From JBDTMT01 sp033764095 (GTDB lineage Bacteria; Desulfobacterota; Binatia; HRBIN30; CADEER01): a stretch of DNA of 45,054 bases. The notes beneath the pieces are model-generated. The model made no database searches. It was given only the letters and a program-made list of their open reading frames with translations, and was not told the origin of the DNA. Positions 1 through 8,718 of the stretch are shown one piece after another. Each line of letters opens with the position of its first letter. The first letter of the stretch is position 1. Where the stretch lies: NCBI GenBank assembly GCA_033764095.1, contig JANRJF010000435.1:1-45054 (forward strand). The letters run 5' to 3'. The position numbers and the translations under genes are program-made.

Positions 1-72
1 GCGCGGCTGACCCGAGCGCGCCGGCCACGGGCGGTGGCCATCCCCGCTGGCGCCATCGCGCGCTCCCGCCGC

Positions 73-1851
73 TCAACCGACCGCCGCCAACGGCACCGAG
101 ACGGTTTCGTCGAGCGCGCCTTCCGGTGGAGCCCCGATCCAGACGCGGAAGCTCGAGCCGCGGCCGAGGTCGCTCTCCACCTCGATCGAGCCGCCCAGCA
201 TCTGCGCCAGCCGGCGGGCGATGTAGAGCCCGAGGCCGGCGCCACTGCGCAGGGCGCGGCGCTCGTGCGGCACCTGGCGGAAGGCTTCGAAGATGACCCC
301 CTGGTCGGCCGCCGCGATGCCGATGCCGGTGTCGGCGACGACGAACTCCACTCCGCCGGCGCTGCGCCGCGCGCCGATGGTGATGCTGCCGCGGTCGGTG
401 AACTTGAACGCGTTGCCGACCAGGTTCTTGAGGATCATCTTCAGCTTCACCGCGTCGGTGCACAGCGTCGGCAGGTCGGGCGCGACGCGCCAGTGGACGG
501 TGATCGAGCTGCCGGCGCGCAATCCGGCGAGGTCGCGCTCCAGATCGCCGAGCAGCGCCGCCGGCTCGACCGGCGCGGCCGTGACGGCGACGCGGTTGGC
601 CTCCAGGCGGCTGAGGTCGAGTGTCGCCTGGATCATGTCGAGCAGCTCGTGGGCGCTGCGCGCGACGCGCTCCAGCACCTCCGCCTGCTCGGCGGTCGGC
701 GCGCCGAAGGCCCCATCGGCGAGCAGCTCGTTGTAGCCGATGATCAGGTTCAGCGGCGTCCGCAGCTCGTGCGACATCGAGGCGACGAAGTCCGACTTGA
801 TCCGATTGGCGCTCTCCAGCTCCTCGACGAGCTTGGCGTTGGCCAGCGAGATCGAGGCGATCTGCGCCATCTTGGCGGCGAGACGCTCCCCCACCTGGCT
901 GAACGGCCGGCGCGGATCGCGGCGCGCCGCGGTGTGCACGCCGATCACCTCATCGCCGCGGCGCAGGGCCATGCACAGCATCGGCAGCTCGTCGCCGCGC
1001 AGCGCCAACGCCGTCGCTGCCTGCAGCGGCACGGCGTCGCTGTCCTCCAACGCCGCGATCACCTCGCTCAGCGCGTCGCAGGGGATGGCCACCAGGCGCG
1101 CCCCCTCCCACCAGTCACGATCATCGCCGTACCCGGCCAGCGGCACGAAGACGCGCGCCTCGGCGTCGCGCAGGAAGGTGCGGCTGACGTCGCAGTCGAG
1201 CACCCGCGTGGTGACCTCGCACAGGCGGTCGAGAATCACCGGCGTGTCGAGCGACGAGATCATCTCGCGCCCGACCTCGACCAGCGCCTCCGAGACCTGC
1301 GCAGCGTCGCTCAGCTCGGCGAGCGTGCGATCGGCGCGGCCACGCTCGTGGCGCGTCCGATCCACCAGGTAGCCGTAGAACGCCGCGGCGGTGAACAGGA
1401 ACGGAATGCGAATCAGCGAGGGCGAGTTCCAGATCGACCAGGTGCCGCTCGCCATCAGCAGGTAGAGATAGGCTCCGCAGATGGCAATCGCTCCGACCGC
1501 GATGAGGCGCAGGTTCTCGCCGATCGCGGCGAGCAGCAGCACCAGGAAGTAGAGGTAGAAGAAGTCACCGCTGAAACGGCCGCTCTGCACCAGGGCGGCG
1601 GTGATCCAGACGGTGTCGGCGACCACGACGCCGATCGCCATCCGCGCCGACTCGGTCGGCTGCAGGTGCAGGCGACCGATCACGACGTTGGAGGCCAGCG
1701 CCGCCAGCACCAGCAACATCGCGCCAGGCGCCGGCACGTTGAACCCCTCCTCGACCACCAACAGGTACGCGGTGGCGGCGATCAGGGTGTAGCGCAGCAG
1801 CAGGAAGGCGGAGAGGCCCCCGCCGGTCTGCTCGTCCCGCGGTCCGTCCAT
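73..1851 (-). CDS. Membrane-bound sensor histidine kinase (orphan)
   Basis: A 592-residue sensor kinase that should autophosphorylate on histidine and pass the phosphate to a response regulator. Residues 14-165 hold about five or six hydrophobic membrane segments. Residues 185-345 resemble a GAF-like sensor domain. The phospho-acceptor H-box SHELRTPLN follows, with His361. The ATPase domain shows an N-box (MILKNLVGNAFKF), G1 (VADTGIGIA) and G2 (GAGLGLYIARRL). There is no receiver domain and no response regulator nearby, so the partner is unknown. I chose the Met at 1851; a longer frame opens at 1908 but adds residues not typical of an N-terminus. The membrane region has no periplasmic loop large enough to be a classical sensor, so the signal may be membrane-borne or cytosolic through the GAF-like domain. 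Confidence 0.9.
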   Translation of the reverse strand: MDGPRDEQTGGGLSAFLLLRYTLIAATAYLLVVEEGFNVPAPGAMLLVLAALASNVVIGRLHLQPTESARMAIGVVVADTVWITAALVQSGRFSGDFFYLYFLVLLLAAIGENLRLIAVGAIAICGAYLYLLMASGTWSIWNSPSLIRIPFLFTAAAFYGYLVDRTRHERGRADRTLAELSDAAQVSEALVEVGREMISSLDTPVILDRLCEVTTRVLDCDVSRTFLRDAEARVFVPLAGYGDDRDWWEGARLVAIPCDALSEVIAALEDSDAVPLQAATALALRGDELPMLCMALRRGDEVIGVHTAARRDPRRPFSQVGERLAAKMAQIASISLANAKLVEELESANRIKSDFVASMSHELRTPLNLIIGYNELLADGAFGAPTAEQAEVLERVARSAHELLDMIQATLDLSRLEANRVAVTAAPVEPAALLGDLERDLAGLRAGSSITVHWRVAPDLPTLCTDAVKLKMILKNLVGNAFKFTDRGSITIGARRSAGGVEFVVADTGIGIAAADQGVIFEAFRQVPHERRALRSGAGLGLYIARRLAQMLGGSIEVESDLGRGSSFRVWIGAPPEGALDETVSVPLAAVG

Positions 1852-2136
1852 GCCGATCTGCCGAGTAGCAAGATCTGCGTCATGCGACGCGCACGCCGCT
1901 CTGTACACGAACTTTCCATGCGCTCTGGCCGGGATAGGCGCTAGCTATCCACAGAGATAGGCTCTGGACGTGACGCTCTGACAATTCGCTGACATGGCGC
2001 GACAGCCATTGCGTGCGGGAAAACCCTAAGCGGCGCGGCCTGCCCCGCCCGCCCTCGCGACGACGCGGCGGGCGTGACCCGGCGCGCCGAGCGGTGCGCC
2101 CCGACGGGAGGAACGCCAGCGCGAATGGGGTCGCGC
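1852..2136. other. 285-base spacer upstream of the histidine kinase
   Basis: No gene is credible here. The part next to 1851 must hold the kinase promoter and the part next to 2137 the end of the hydrolase transcript. A short imperfect stem (AGCTATC / GATAGGCT) lies at 1943-1963 and a GC-rich stem near 2044-2075. Neither has a T-tract, so neither is called as a terminator. Confidence 0.4.
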
Positions 2137-2757
2137 TCACGCACCCGCGAGCGCGTCGCGCAGCGCGTCGAGGTGGCCTTCGAAGAAATGGCCGGCGCCG
2201 TCGACGACGCGCAGCTCGGTCGGCGCGCGGCGCGGCGCCGCGGCAAGCAACGCCTCGAGCGGCGCGAGCGGGGCGACCGCGTCGGCGCGGCCGTGCACGA
2301 AGCGGATCGGCTTGTCGCACGCGGCGAGCGCGGCGGGATTCAGCCAGCGCGCCGGTGTCCCGATCGCCAGCAGGCGGTGCACGCGCAGGTCGGCGCAGCC
2401 GAAGCGGAGCCCGACCGCGGCGCCGAACGAGAATCCCGCGACCAACACCTCGCGCGCCGCCGGTTGCTGGGCGAGCAGATAGTCGAGCCCAGCGCGCGCG
2501 TCGTCGACTTCGCCGCGCCCATCGTCGTGCGTGCCGCTGCTGGCGCCGACGCCGCGGAAGTTGATGCGCAGGGTCACCATACCGCCCGCCTCCAGCGCCT
2601 TGGCGGTCTGGTACACGACCTTGTTGTGCATGGTGCCGCCGAAGCGCGGGTGCGGGTGCAGCAGCAACGCCACGCGCTCGGCGGGGGCCGCCGGCGGCCG
2701 GTAGATCGCTTCCAGCTGGCCGTGCGGCGCCGGGATCAGGACGCGGCCGGTGAACAC
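2137..2757 (-). CDS. Alpha/beta hydrolase, COG2945-like
   Basis: A 206-residue cytosolic alpha/beta hydrolase, normal length for the short COG2945/dienelactone-hydrolase-like group. The N-terminal block HPHPRFGGTMHNKVV (34-48) is the hallmark of that group. The nucleophile elbow is GFSFG with Ser110; Asp159 (HGRADAV) and His190 (GAGHFF) complete a plausible triad. The start is GTG at 2757; no strong ribosome site is visible. It has no signal peptide. Substrate is unknown; family members are mostly uncharacterised carboxylic-ester hydrolases. It diverges from the small secreted protein at 2913 and lies 285 bases before the histidine kinase, so an operon with the kinase is possible but weak. 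Confidence 0.85.
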   Translation of the reverse strand: MFTGRVLIPAPHGQLEAIYRPPAAPAERVALLLHPHPRFGGTMHNKVVYQTAKALEAGGMVTLRINFRGVGASSGTHDDGRGEVDDARAGLDYLLAQQPAAREVLVAGFSFGAAVGLRFGCADLRVHRLLAIGTPARWLNPAALAACDKPIRFVHGRADAVAPLAPLEALLAAAPRRAPTELRVVDGAGHFFEGHLDALRDALAGA

Positions 2758-2912
2758 CCGAGCAGCATGGCGAACTCGCGAGCGCGGCGAAACCCGACCG
2801 GCGGCCGGAAAGAACTTACCGAATCATCACCGCGCGCTTATGACTCGCGGCGGCCCGCCGCCCTATCTCCCGACGCGCGGACACTGGCGTCCGCCGACAG
2901 GAGGAGACACCC

Positions 2913-3284
2913 ATGATGCGAAGCATGACGACGACCGGCGCAACGCTTGCGCTCGGACTGCTGCTGGCCGCCCCGGCTTCGGCCGCGACGCTCATCTCGC
3001 CGCCGCTGGTCGCGGAGGGCGAGAACTTCTTCGACTGCTATCTGGTCAACGTCAGCAAGAAGTCGCGCGAGGTGCTGATCGAGGTCTTCAGTCGCGAGGG
3101 CACGGTGGTGGAGTCGGTCGAGACCACGCTCGGCCCAGGTGAGGAAGACGTGGCACGCGCCGGCTCGGAGCTGCTGCCGCGCTACTGCAAGTTCACCGTG
3201 CAGGGCGACAAGCAGCACTTCCGCGGCTCGGTGCTGGTGCGCCAGACCGGCGTCGGCGCGATCAGCGCCCTGCCGGCAAACTAA
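2913..3284 (+). CDS. Small secreted protein, unknown function
   Basis: A 123-residue protein with a clear Sec signal peptide (residues 1-24, ending APASAA). The mature part is about 99 residues, mostly predicted beta, with two cysteines (in FFDCYLVN and RYCKFTV) that could form a disulfide. I do not recognise a named family; the ENFFDCYLVN...FTVQGDKQHFRGSVLV pattern resembles small exported beta-sandwich proteins. An AGGAGG ribosome site at 2899-2904 fixes the ATG at 2913. The gene ends just before a 15-base perfect inverted repeat (3298-3365) that separates it from the convergent CoA-transferase gene. Confidence 0.75.
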   Translation: MMRSMTTTGATLALGLLLAAPASAATLISPPLVAEGENFFDCYLVNVSKKSREVLIEVFSREGTVVESVETTLGPGEEDVARAGSELLPRYCKFTVQGDKQHFRGSVLVRQTGVGAISALPAN

Positions 3285-3295
3285 GATGCGGTGAC

Positions 3296-3368
3296 AAGCG
3301 ATGAGCGACGAGCGATGAGGGCCTTGCGCTGCCCCGCTCATCGCTCGGCCCTCGTCGCTCATCGCTCT
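3296..3368. repeat. Inverted repeat of GATGAGC words
   Basis: The 15-base arm at 3298-3312 is perfectly complementary to 3351-3365. A second 10-base pair (3310-3319 with 3337-3346) is nested inside. Arms are made of a 7-base word (GCGATGA). It lies between convergent genes and could act as a two-way terminator-like hairpin. The same word recurs at 15412-15579. Confidence 0.9.
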
Positions 3369-3370
3369 CT

Positions 3371-5812
3371 TCAGGTCAGCACGCCCGCGTCGCGCAGTGA
3401 CTCGAACTCGGCGCGATCCATCCCGAGCAGCTCGCAGTAGGCCTGCTCGCTGTCGGCGGCGAGCAACGGCGCCGGGCGATGGAAGTGCATCGGCGCAGCG
3501 GAGAAGCGCAGGCCCATCGCCTCGACGACGTACTTGCCGACCACCGCGTGGGTGAGCTCGGTGAAGTGGCCGCGGTGCGCGAGTTGCGGATCCTTCAGCA
3601 GGTCCTGCATGTCGGCGACCGCCGCCGCGTCGACGCCGGCGGCCTGCAACGCCGCGGCGAGCACCGAGGCCTCCTGCGGCCTGGTCCACGCGGCCACGGC
3701 CGCCTCCAGCTCGTCGAGCGCCGCCAGCCGCCCGTCGAGCGTCTGCAACGCCGCCGCCGTCGCCCAGTCGGGCGCGCCCATGGCGCGCACCAGGCGTTGC
3801 CAATCGGCGTCGTCGTGGATGGCGATGGCGATCCAGCGGTCCTGGCCGGCGCACGGGAAGACGCCGTGCGGCGCGGCGTGCGCGGCGCGATTGCCGGCGC
3901 GCCCGACGCTGTCGCCGGTCGCGGCGTGCGCCAGCAGCCACTCGGTCAGGCCGTAGACGCCGGTCTCGACCTGTGACACGTCGAGATACGCCCCCTCGCC
4001 GGTACGCGCCCGGTGGAGCAGCGCGGCGGCGAGCGCGACGACCGCGTAGCGCGGCGAGATCGAGTCGGTGATCGTGCCGAACGGGCCGAGCGGTTCGCGA
4101 TCCGGCCAGCCGGTCAGGTAGTTGAAGCCGGCCAGCGCCGAGCCCTGGCCGCCGAAGCCGGGATAGGCGCGCTCCGGTCCGGTCTGCCCCCACAGGCAGG
4201 TGCTGACCATGATCAGGCCGGGGAACTCGTCCCTGATCGTCGCGTAGTCGAGCCCCCACTTCTGCATCACGCCGGGCGCGAAGTTCTCGATCACCAGGTC
4301 GGCCCAGCCGATCAAGCGCTTGGCGATGCCGATGGCGCGCGGATCCTTCATGTTCAGCCCGGCGCTCAACTTGTTCGGATTGATGCAGGCGAAGAACAGG
4401 CTGGAGTCGAGCTTGCCCGAGCCGTCATCGCGCAGCGTGCGGAGGAAATCCGGCCGCTGCTTCGACTCGATCTTGATCACCGTCGCGCCCTGGTCGGCGA
4501 AGTAGCGCGTCGCCAGCGGCGCCGCCGCGCCGGCGCCGAACTCCAGCACCTTCAGACCATGGAAGATTCCGCGGCGTTCGCCGGTGGCACCGGCCGACGG
4601 TGAAGCGGCTGACGGAAACGCGTCGTCTGCGGCAAAGCCGTCGGCATCGCCAAGTGACGGGGCGCGCTCGCCGACGCGGGCGAGCGGAAAGGCGGCGAAG
4701 CGCGACGGCAACTGCAGTGGCGCGCCGGCGCCGGGGCCAAGCCTGCGGGTGGTGAAGTACTGGCGCGCGGCGAGTTGGCGGCTGGCGAAGATCTCGCGCT
4801 CGGTGTTGGCCGGCGCCAGCATCAGGCGGCGGTTGCAGGCGGCGTCGTAGAGCTCCTGCATCGTCTTGGTCCTGAAGAAGGCGGCAAACGGCGCGGCGAT
4901 CTCGTCCACCTGCGCCTGCGTCAGCAGGTTGTTGTTGTACTTGCTCCAGTCGCGCTCCTTCAGCACCGGCGGCGCCATGCCGTGCTCGTCCATGTACTTG
5001 GTGATGGCGATGAGGCCGGGAATGCGCGCCGCGCCGCCGCGCATGGCGAAGCTGACGAAGCCGTCCTTGCACGGCCAGATCTCCTGCTGGACGGTCTCGC
5101 CGACGCGGTTGAAGTTGCCCGAGCGCTGGCCGCGGTACCCCTGCACCCAGGCCTGCGCCGGGTGCGTCATGTTGGGCATCAGCATCAGCTCCTGCAGCGC
5201 CACGTCGACGTGCTGGCCTTCGCCGCTCTGATCGCGGTGCCAGAGCGCGAAGCAGATGCCGAGCGCCGCCTCGGCGGCGCCGTGGTAGTGGGTCACCGGC
5301 ATCGAGCAGCGCAGCGGCGCGCGGTCGGCGTCGCCGGTCATGAACAGGTTGCCGCTCGCCGCCAGCGCGGTGAGGTCGGAGCCGCGCAGCGCCGCCTTCG
5401 GCCCGTCGGCACCGTACGGCGTGATGGTGCAGACCACCAGCCGCGGGTTGAGCGCGCGCAGCGCCGCGACGTCGAGCCCGCCGCGCGCGGTGTCGCCGGT
5501 CGCGGCGCTGACCAGCCACACGTCGGCGGCGCGCGCCAGCTCGCGCAGCCGCTCGACGTCGTCCGGGCGGGCGAGGTCGAGTGCCAGGCTGCGCTTGCCG
5601 AGGTTGCGCGCGATCCACGTCACGCCGGCATCGGGATGCGGCTCGCCGCCGACGAACGGCCCGCGCCGGCGCAGCGCGTCGCCGCTCGGCGGTTCGATCT
5701 TCAACACGTCGGCGCCGAGGTCGGCGAGGATGCGGCCGGCGAGTTGGCCGGATTCGTCGGTGAGGTCGAGCACGCGCAGCCCGTCGAGCGCGCGCGGAGT
5801 CGATGTCGTCAT
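3371..5812 (-). CDS. Tandem CaiB/BaiF (class III) CoA-transferase fusion
   Basis: An 813-residue protein made of two complete class III CoA-transferase domains (about 1-400 and 415-813) joined by an Ala/Ser-rich linker. Usual family length is about 400, so this is a head-to-tail fusion. Each half has the N-terminal GLxVL(D/E) strand, the ADVLKIE or ATVIKIE Rossmann turn and the SGEGQHVDV / TGEGAYLDV block. Aligning the halves without gaps from GEG back, the catalytic aspartate is Asp583 (TITDSISP) in the second half but His175 in the first. The reaction is transfer of CoA between carboxylic acids; the acid is unknown. I start at the Met at 5812 (MTTSTPRALDGLRVLD); the longer frame to 6166 runs through an inverted repeat and the divergent gene. 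Confidence 0.92.
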   Translation of the reverse strand: MTTSTPRALDGLRVLDLTDESGQLAGRILADLGADVLKIEPPSGDALRRRGPFVGGEPHPDAGVTWIARNLGKRSLALDLARPDDVERLRELARAADVWLVSAATGDTARGGLDVAALRALNPRLVVCTITPYGADGPKAALRGSDLTALAASGNLFMTGDADRAPLRCSMPVTHYHGAAEAALGICFALWHRDQSGEGQHVDVALQELMLMPNMTHPAQAWVQGYRGQRSGNFNRVGETVQQEIWPCKDGFVSFAMRGGAARIPGLIAITKYMDEHGMAPPVLKERDWSKYNNNLLTQAQVDEIAAPFAAFFRTKTMQELYDAACNRRLMLAPANTEREIFASRQLAARQYFTTRRLGPGAGAPLQLPSRFAAFPLARVGERAPSLGDADGFAADDAFPSAASPSAGATGERRGIFHGLKVLEFGAGAAAPLATRYFADQGATVIKIESKQRPDFLRTLRDDGSGKLDSSLFFACINPNKLSAGLNMKDPRAIGIAKRLIGWADLVIENFAPGVMQKWGLDYATIRDEFPGLIMVSTCLWGQTGPERAYPGFGGQGSALAGFNYLTGWPDREPLGPFGTITDSISPRYAVVALAAALLHRARTGEGAYLDVSQVETGVYGLTEWLLAHAATGDSVGRAGNRAAHAAPHGVFPCAGQDRWIAIAIHDDADWQRLVRAMGAPDWATAAALQTLDGRLAALDELEAAVAAWTRPQEASVLAAALQAAGVDAAAVADMQDLLKDPQLAHRGHFTELTHAVVGKYVVEAMGLRFSAAPMHFHRPAPLLAADSEQAYCELLGMDRAEFESLRDAGVLT

Positions 5813-5819
5813 AGACAGA

Positions 5820-5930
5820 AGCGAAACCACAGATGCACACAGATGACCACAGATGCGCACGGAGGCGACGCACCAGTCGGCGGCCTCGGTGTTCTCCGTG
5901 GCCATCGGTGTGCATCTGTGGTTTCGTTTT
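5820..5930. repeat. Inverted repeat of CACAGATG words between divergent genes
   Basis: The 19-base arm 5822-5840 is perfectly complementary to 5908-5926. The left arm continues with further copies of the roughly 10-base word (ACCACAGATG). It sits between divergent genes, where both promoters must lie, so it is not a terminator. The same word family recurs at 30063-30156. Confidence 0.9.
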
Positions 5931-5933
5931 CGC

Positions 5934-7073
5934 ATGATCGAAGGAATCTGCGACGCGCGCTTTGCGGCGGTGCGCGAGGCGTTCGCGGCGAACTTCACCG
6001 CTGGGCGCGAGGTCGGGGCGTCGTTCGCGGCGACGCTCGACGGCGAGCTGGTGGTCGACCTGTGGGGCGGGCATGCCGACGCGGCGCGCACGCGGCCGTG
6101 GCAGCGCGACACCATCGTCAACGTGTTCTCCACCACCAAGGCGGTGACCGCACTGTGCGCCCACATCCTGGTCGAGCGCGGCGGGCTCGATCTCGACGCG
6201 CCGGTGGCGCGCTACTGGCCGCAGTTCGCCGCCGCGGGGAAAGCGGCGATCACGCCGCGCCAGCTGCTCTGCCACAGCGCCGGGCTCGCCGGTGTGCGCG
6301 CGCCGCTGAGCGAGGACGCGTTCTTCGACTGGCAGCGCATGACCGAGGCGCTCGCCGCCGAGACGCCGTGGTGGGAGCCGGGCACCGCCAACGGCTATCA
6401 CGCGCTCACCTACGGCTACCTGTTCGGCGAGCTGATCCGCCGCATCGACGGCCGCATGCCGGGCGTCTTCCTGCGCGACGAGGTGGCGCGGCCGCTCGGC
6501 GCCGACTTCCACGTCGGCCTGCCGGCATCGGAGGACGGGCGCGTCGGCGAGATGGTGGCGCCGACCGCGGCGGAGGCCGCGACCGCGCCGACGCCGGATC
6601 CGACTTCGCTGCGCGGCCGCGTGCTGGGCAATCCGCCGCTGCGTCCCGAGGTCGCCAACCTGCCGGCCTGGCGGCGCGCCGACATCCCCGCCGCCAACGG
6701 CCACGGCAACGCCCGCTCGGTGGCGCGCATCATGGCGGCGCTCGCCTGCGGCGGCGCGCTCGACGGCGTGCGCCTGCTGTCGGAGGCGACGCTCACCCAG
6801 ACGATCACCGAGCAGCGCTATGCCGAGGATCTGGTGCTCGGCTTCCCGATACGCTGGGGCCTCGGCTTCATGCTCAACAGCCCAACCCTGCCGCTGTCGC
6901 CCAACCCGCGCACCTTCGGCCACGGCGGCTGGGGCGGCTCACTCGGCTTCGCCGACTGGGACGCGCGCGCCAGCTGGGCCTACGTGATGAACAAGATGAC
7001 GCCGGGAACGGCGGGCGATAACCGCGCCTTCCCACTCATCATGGCCTTCTACAACTCTCTTTCCCCCCTTTGA
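5934..7073 (+). CDS. Serine beta-lactamase-fold esterase/hydrolase
   Basis: A 379-residue protein of the class C beta-lactamase/EstB-like family. The nucleophile motif SxxK is Ser66-Thr-Thr-Lys69 (FSTTK). The family tyrosine is probably Tyr155 (NGYHALTYGY), and the third motif is the C-terminal GHGGWGG. There is no signal peptide, and the family in cytosol usually hydrolyses esters, not beta-lactams. The start is ATG 5934 (MIEGICDARF); an upstream ATG at 5853 lies in the inverted repeat. The end is odd: the last residues (LSPL) and the TGA at 7071-7073 are read from the C-rich repeat that begins at 7063. Confidence 0.88.
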   Translation: MIEGICDARFAAVREAFAANFTAGREVGASFAATLDGELVVDLWGGHADAARTRPWQRDTIVNVFSTTKAVTALCAHILVERGGLDLDAPVARYWPQFAAAGKAAITPRQLLCHSAGLAGVRAPLSEDAFFDWQRMTEALAAETPWWEPGTANGYHALTYGYLFGELIRRIDGRMPGVFLRDEVARPLGADFHVGLPASEDGRVGEMVAPTAAEAATAPTPDPTSLRGRVLGNPPLRPEVANLPAWRRADIPAANGHGNARSVARIMAALACGGALDGVRLLSEATLTQTITEQRYAEDLVLGFPIRWGLGFMLNSPTLPLSPNPRTFGHGGWGGSLGFADWDARASWAYVMNKMTPGTAGDNRAFPLIMAFYNSLSPL

Positions 7074-7176
7074 AAAAGGGGGGTCAGGGGGGATTTTCAG
7101 ATTGCGCGCAGTGCCATGCAGCGCGTTCGCGAACCCAGTCCTCATCCTGCGCAGGTCAGTTTCAAAATCCCCCCTT
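7063..7176. repeat. CCCCCC-TTT hairpin plus distant inverted arm
   Basis: A local hairpin (CCCCCC 7063-7068 with GGGGGG 7078-7083 around TTTGAAAAA) is followed by GGGGGGATTTT at 7087-7097. The latter is perfectly complementary to AAAATCCCCCC at 7164-7174. The element begins inside the upstream gene and supplies its stop codon. Confidence 0.85.
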
Positions 7177-7220
7177 CTTGGCTTTGCCCGGCAATTCGTT
7201 GCCTCGATCAGCGCCGCGGA

Positions 7221-7453
7221 CGAGGCTGTTAGGCTGTTGGCTGCTAGTGCCGCCGCCGGCCGGGCCGGAACACTCGGGCGAGAAACGCGCGTCCTCGCCG
7301 CTTAGAAGATCACCACCAAGACACCAAGGCACGAAGGTCTGAGGTCCGCTTGGTGTCTTGGTGCCTTGGTGGTTGGCCTTGCTCCTGTGCGTGAAGTTTC
7401 AGGTCAGGGCAGAAGAATCAGTGCCCCTAACAGCGAGCAGCCTAACAGCCTCG
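7221..7453. repeat. Inverted repeat of GGCTGTTA words enclosing another repeat
   Basis: CGAGGCTGTTAGGCTG at 7221-7236 is perfectly complementary to 7438-7453. The word period is about 8 bases. The pair encloses the CCAAG-word palindrome at 7311-7374. The same word family recurs at 35125-35222. Confidence 0.88.
7311..7374. repeat. Inverted repeat of ACACCAAG words with shuffled units
   Basis: The left arm reads ACCACCAAG-ACACCAAG-GCACGAAG. The complement of the right arm (7349-7374) reads ACCACCAAG-GCACCAAG-ACACCAAG. The arms hold the same words in different order, so unit number and order have changed while self-complementarity was kept. The family recurs at 11318-11392 and 33380-33445. Confidence 0.85.
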
Positions 7454-7514
7454 GCCGTGCACTTCGCTGCTGAGGCACATTGGCGGGCAAAGCTCCCATT
7501 CTTCGAAGGGGCAC

Positions 7515-8711
7515 TCAGCGCGGCAGGCCGAGGCCGCGCTGGGCGAGCAGGTTGCGCATGATCTCCGACGTGCCCGACGAGATCGTCACCGAGCGGCCGT
7601 AGAGGTAGCGCTCCTGCCAGTCGGTGGGATCGAGCTGGCGCGGGTCGCGGTAGAGCTGCGCATACGGCCCCTGCAGGTCCAGCGACAGATCCTCGATGCG
7701 CTGCTCGATCTCGCTGCCGAAGAGCTTCTGCAGCGCCGCTTCGGGCGGCGGCGACGTGGCGTGCTCCAGCTTCGGCAGCGTGCGCAGGGTCTGGGCGGCG
7801 AAGACGGTCGCCTCGATCCACGCCTGCACGACGCGCGGGCGCTGTCGCGCCAGCTGCGCGGCGCTGACGTCGGTGGAGCGGCGCAGGCGGTTGTACATCG
7901 CCGCGACGCTGCGCGCGCCCTTCTCCAGGCGGATCTTGAACTCGGTCGCCCACAACGTGCCGCGCTCGTGGCCGAGCGCGGTCTGGATCACCGCCCAGCC
8001 GCCGTTCACCGGCCCGAGCACGTGGTCGGCGGGAATGCGGCAGCCGTCGAAGAACAGCTCGCAGAACTCGCTCTCGCCGGTGAGCTGGCGGGTCGGCACG
8101 ATGGTCAGCCCCGACGACGGCAGCGGCACCAGCAGACAGGTGAGCCCCTTGTGCTTCGCCACGCTCGAATCGGTGCGCGCCAGCAGCAGGCACCACTTGG
8201 CGAGGTGGGCGCGGCTCGACCACACCTTCTGCCCGGTGATCACCCAATGATCGCCGTCGCGCTCCGCCTTGCAGCGCAGCGAGGCGAGGTCGCTGCCGGC
8301 GTTGGGCTCGGAGAAGCCGAGCGACCACATCGCCTCGGCCGACAGAATGCCGGGCAGGAACTGGCGCTGCTGCTCGGGCGTGCCGACACCGATCAGCGAC
8401 GGGCCGACGATGCCGAGGCCGACGTTGTCGAGGATGCGCGGCGCGTCCACCCGCGCCAGTTCCTCGGTGTAGATCATCTGCTCGCGCGAGCTGGCGCCGC
8501 GCCCGCCGTGCTGGCGCGGCCACTCCGGCGCCAGCCAGCCGCCGCGATAGAGCGTGCGCTGCCAGTCCTTGAAGAACTCGTAGCGCGCCTTCTCCTCGTG
8601 CGGCACGTCGCGCCGCCCCTCCAGCCAGCCCGGCGGCAGGTGGCGTTCCAGCCAGGTGCGCAGCTCGTGACGGAAGGTGGCGTCGGCGGGCGTGTCGGCA
8701 AGCGTGATCAT
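7515..8711 (-). CDS. Acyl-CoA dehydrogenase (FadE-like)
   Basis: A 398-residue FAD-dependent acyl-CoA dehydrogenase, normal family length, that should introduce the alpha-beta double bond into an acyl-CoA. It shows the N-terminal helical domain, GFSEPNAGSDLASL (132-145) and WVITGQKVWSS (156-166) of the beta domain, and the C-terminal ISSGTSEIMRNLLAQR. The usual MCAD-type glutamate before GTSE is replaced by glycine; Glu249 in GHERG is the likely base, as in isovaleryl-type enzymes. The ATG is at 8711, only 7 bases from a GCTAACG/CGTTAGC palindrome (8719-8734), so this gene is probably controlled by a repressor there. Confidence 0.93.
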   Translation of the reverse strand: MITLADTPADATFRHELRTWLERHLPPGWLEGRRDVPHEEKARYEFFKDWQRTLYRGGWLAPEWPRQHGGRGASSREQMIYTEELARVDAPRILDNVGLGIVGPSLIGVGTPEQQRQFLPGILSAEAMWSLGFSEPNAGSDLASLRCKAERDGDHWVITGQKVWSSRAHLAKWCLLLARTDSSVAKHKGLTCLLVPLPSSGLTIVPTRQLTGESEFCELFFDGCRIPADHVLGPVNGGWAVIQTALGHERGTLWATEFKIRLEKGARSVAAMYNRLRRSTDVSAAQLARQRPRVVQAWIEATVFAAQTLRTLPKLEHATSPPPEAALQKLFGSEIEQRIEDLSLDLQGPYAQLYRDPRQLDPTDWQERYLYGRSVTISSGTSEIMRNLLAQRGLGLPR

Positions 8712-8718
8712 GCGCGCA

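Larger units (their letters stand above)
7074..7514. other. 441-base gene-free spacer filled with nested inverted repeats
   Basis: This spacer separates two convergent genes. It has no credible gene. It holds a C-rich hairpin (7063-7176), an imperfect outer pair (7175-7206 against about 7472-7506, sharing GAGGCA and GGGCAAAGC), a perfect 16-base pair (7221-7236 with 7438-7453) and an inner CCAAG-word palindrome (7311-7374). The last three lie one inside the other. Confidence 0.75.

Noticed and set aside
5813..6166. N-terminal extension of the CoA-transferase
   Set aside because: It runs through an inverted repeat and into the divergent esterase; the domain starts at 5812.
7063..7083. Intrinsic terminator
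   Set aside because: There is a C/G hairpin but no T-tract after it on either strand; only called as a repeat.
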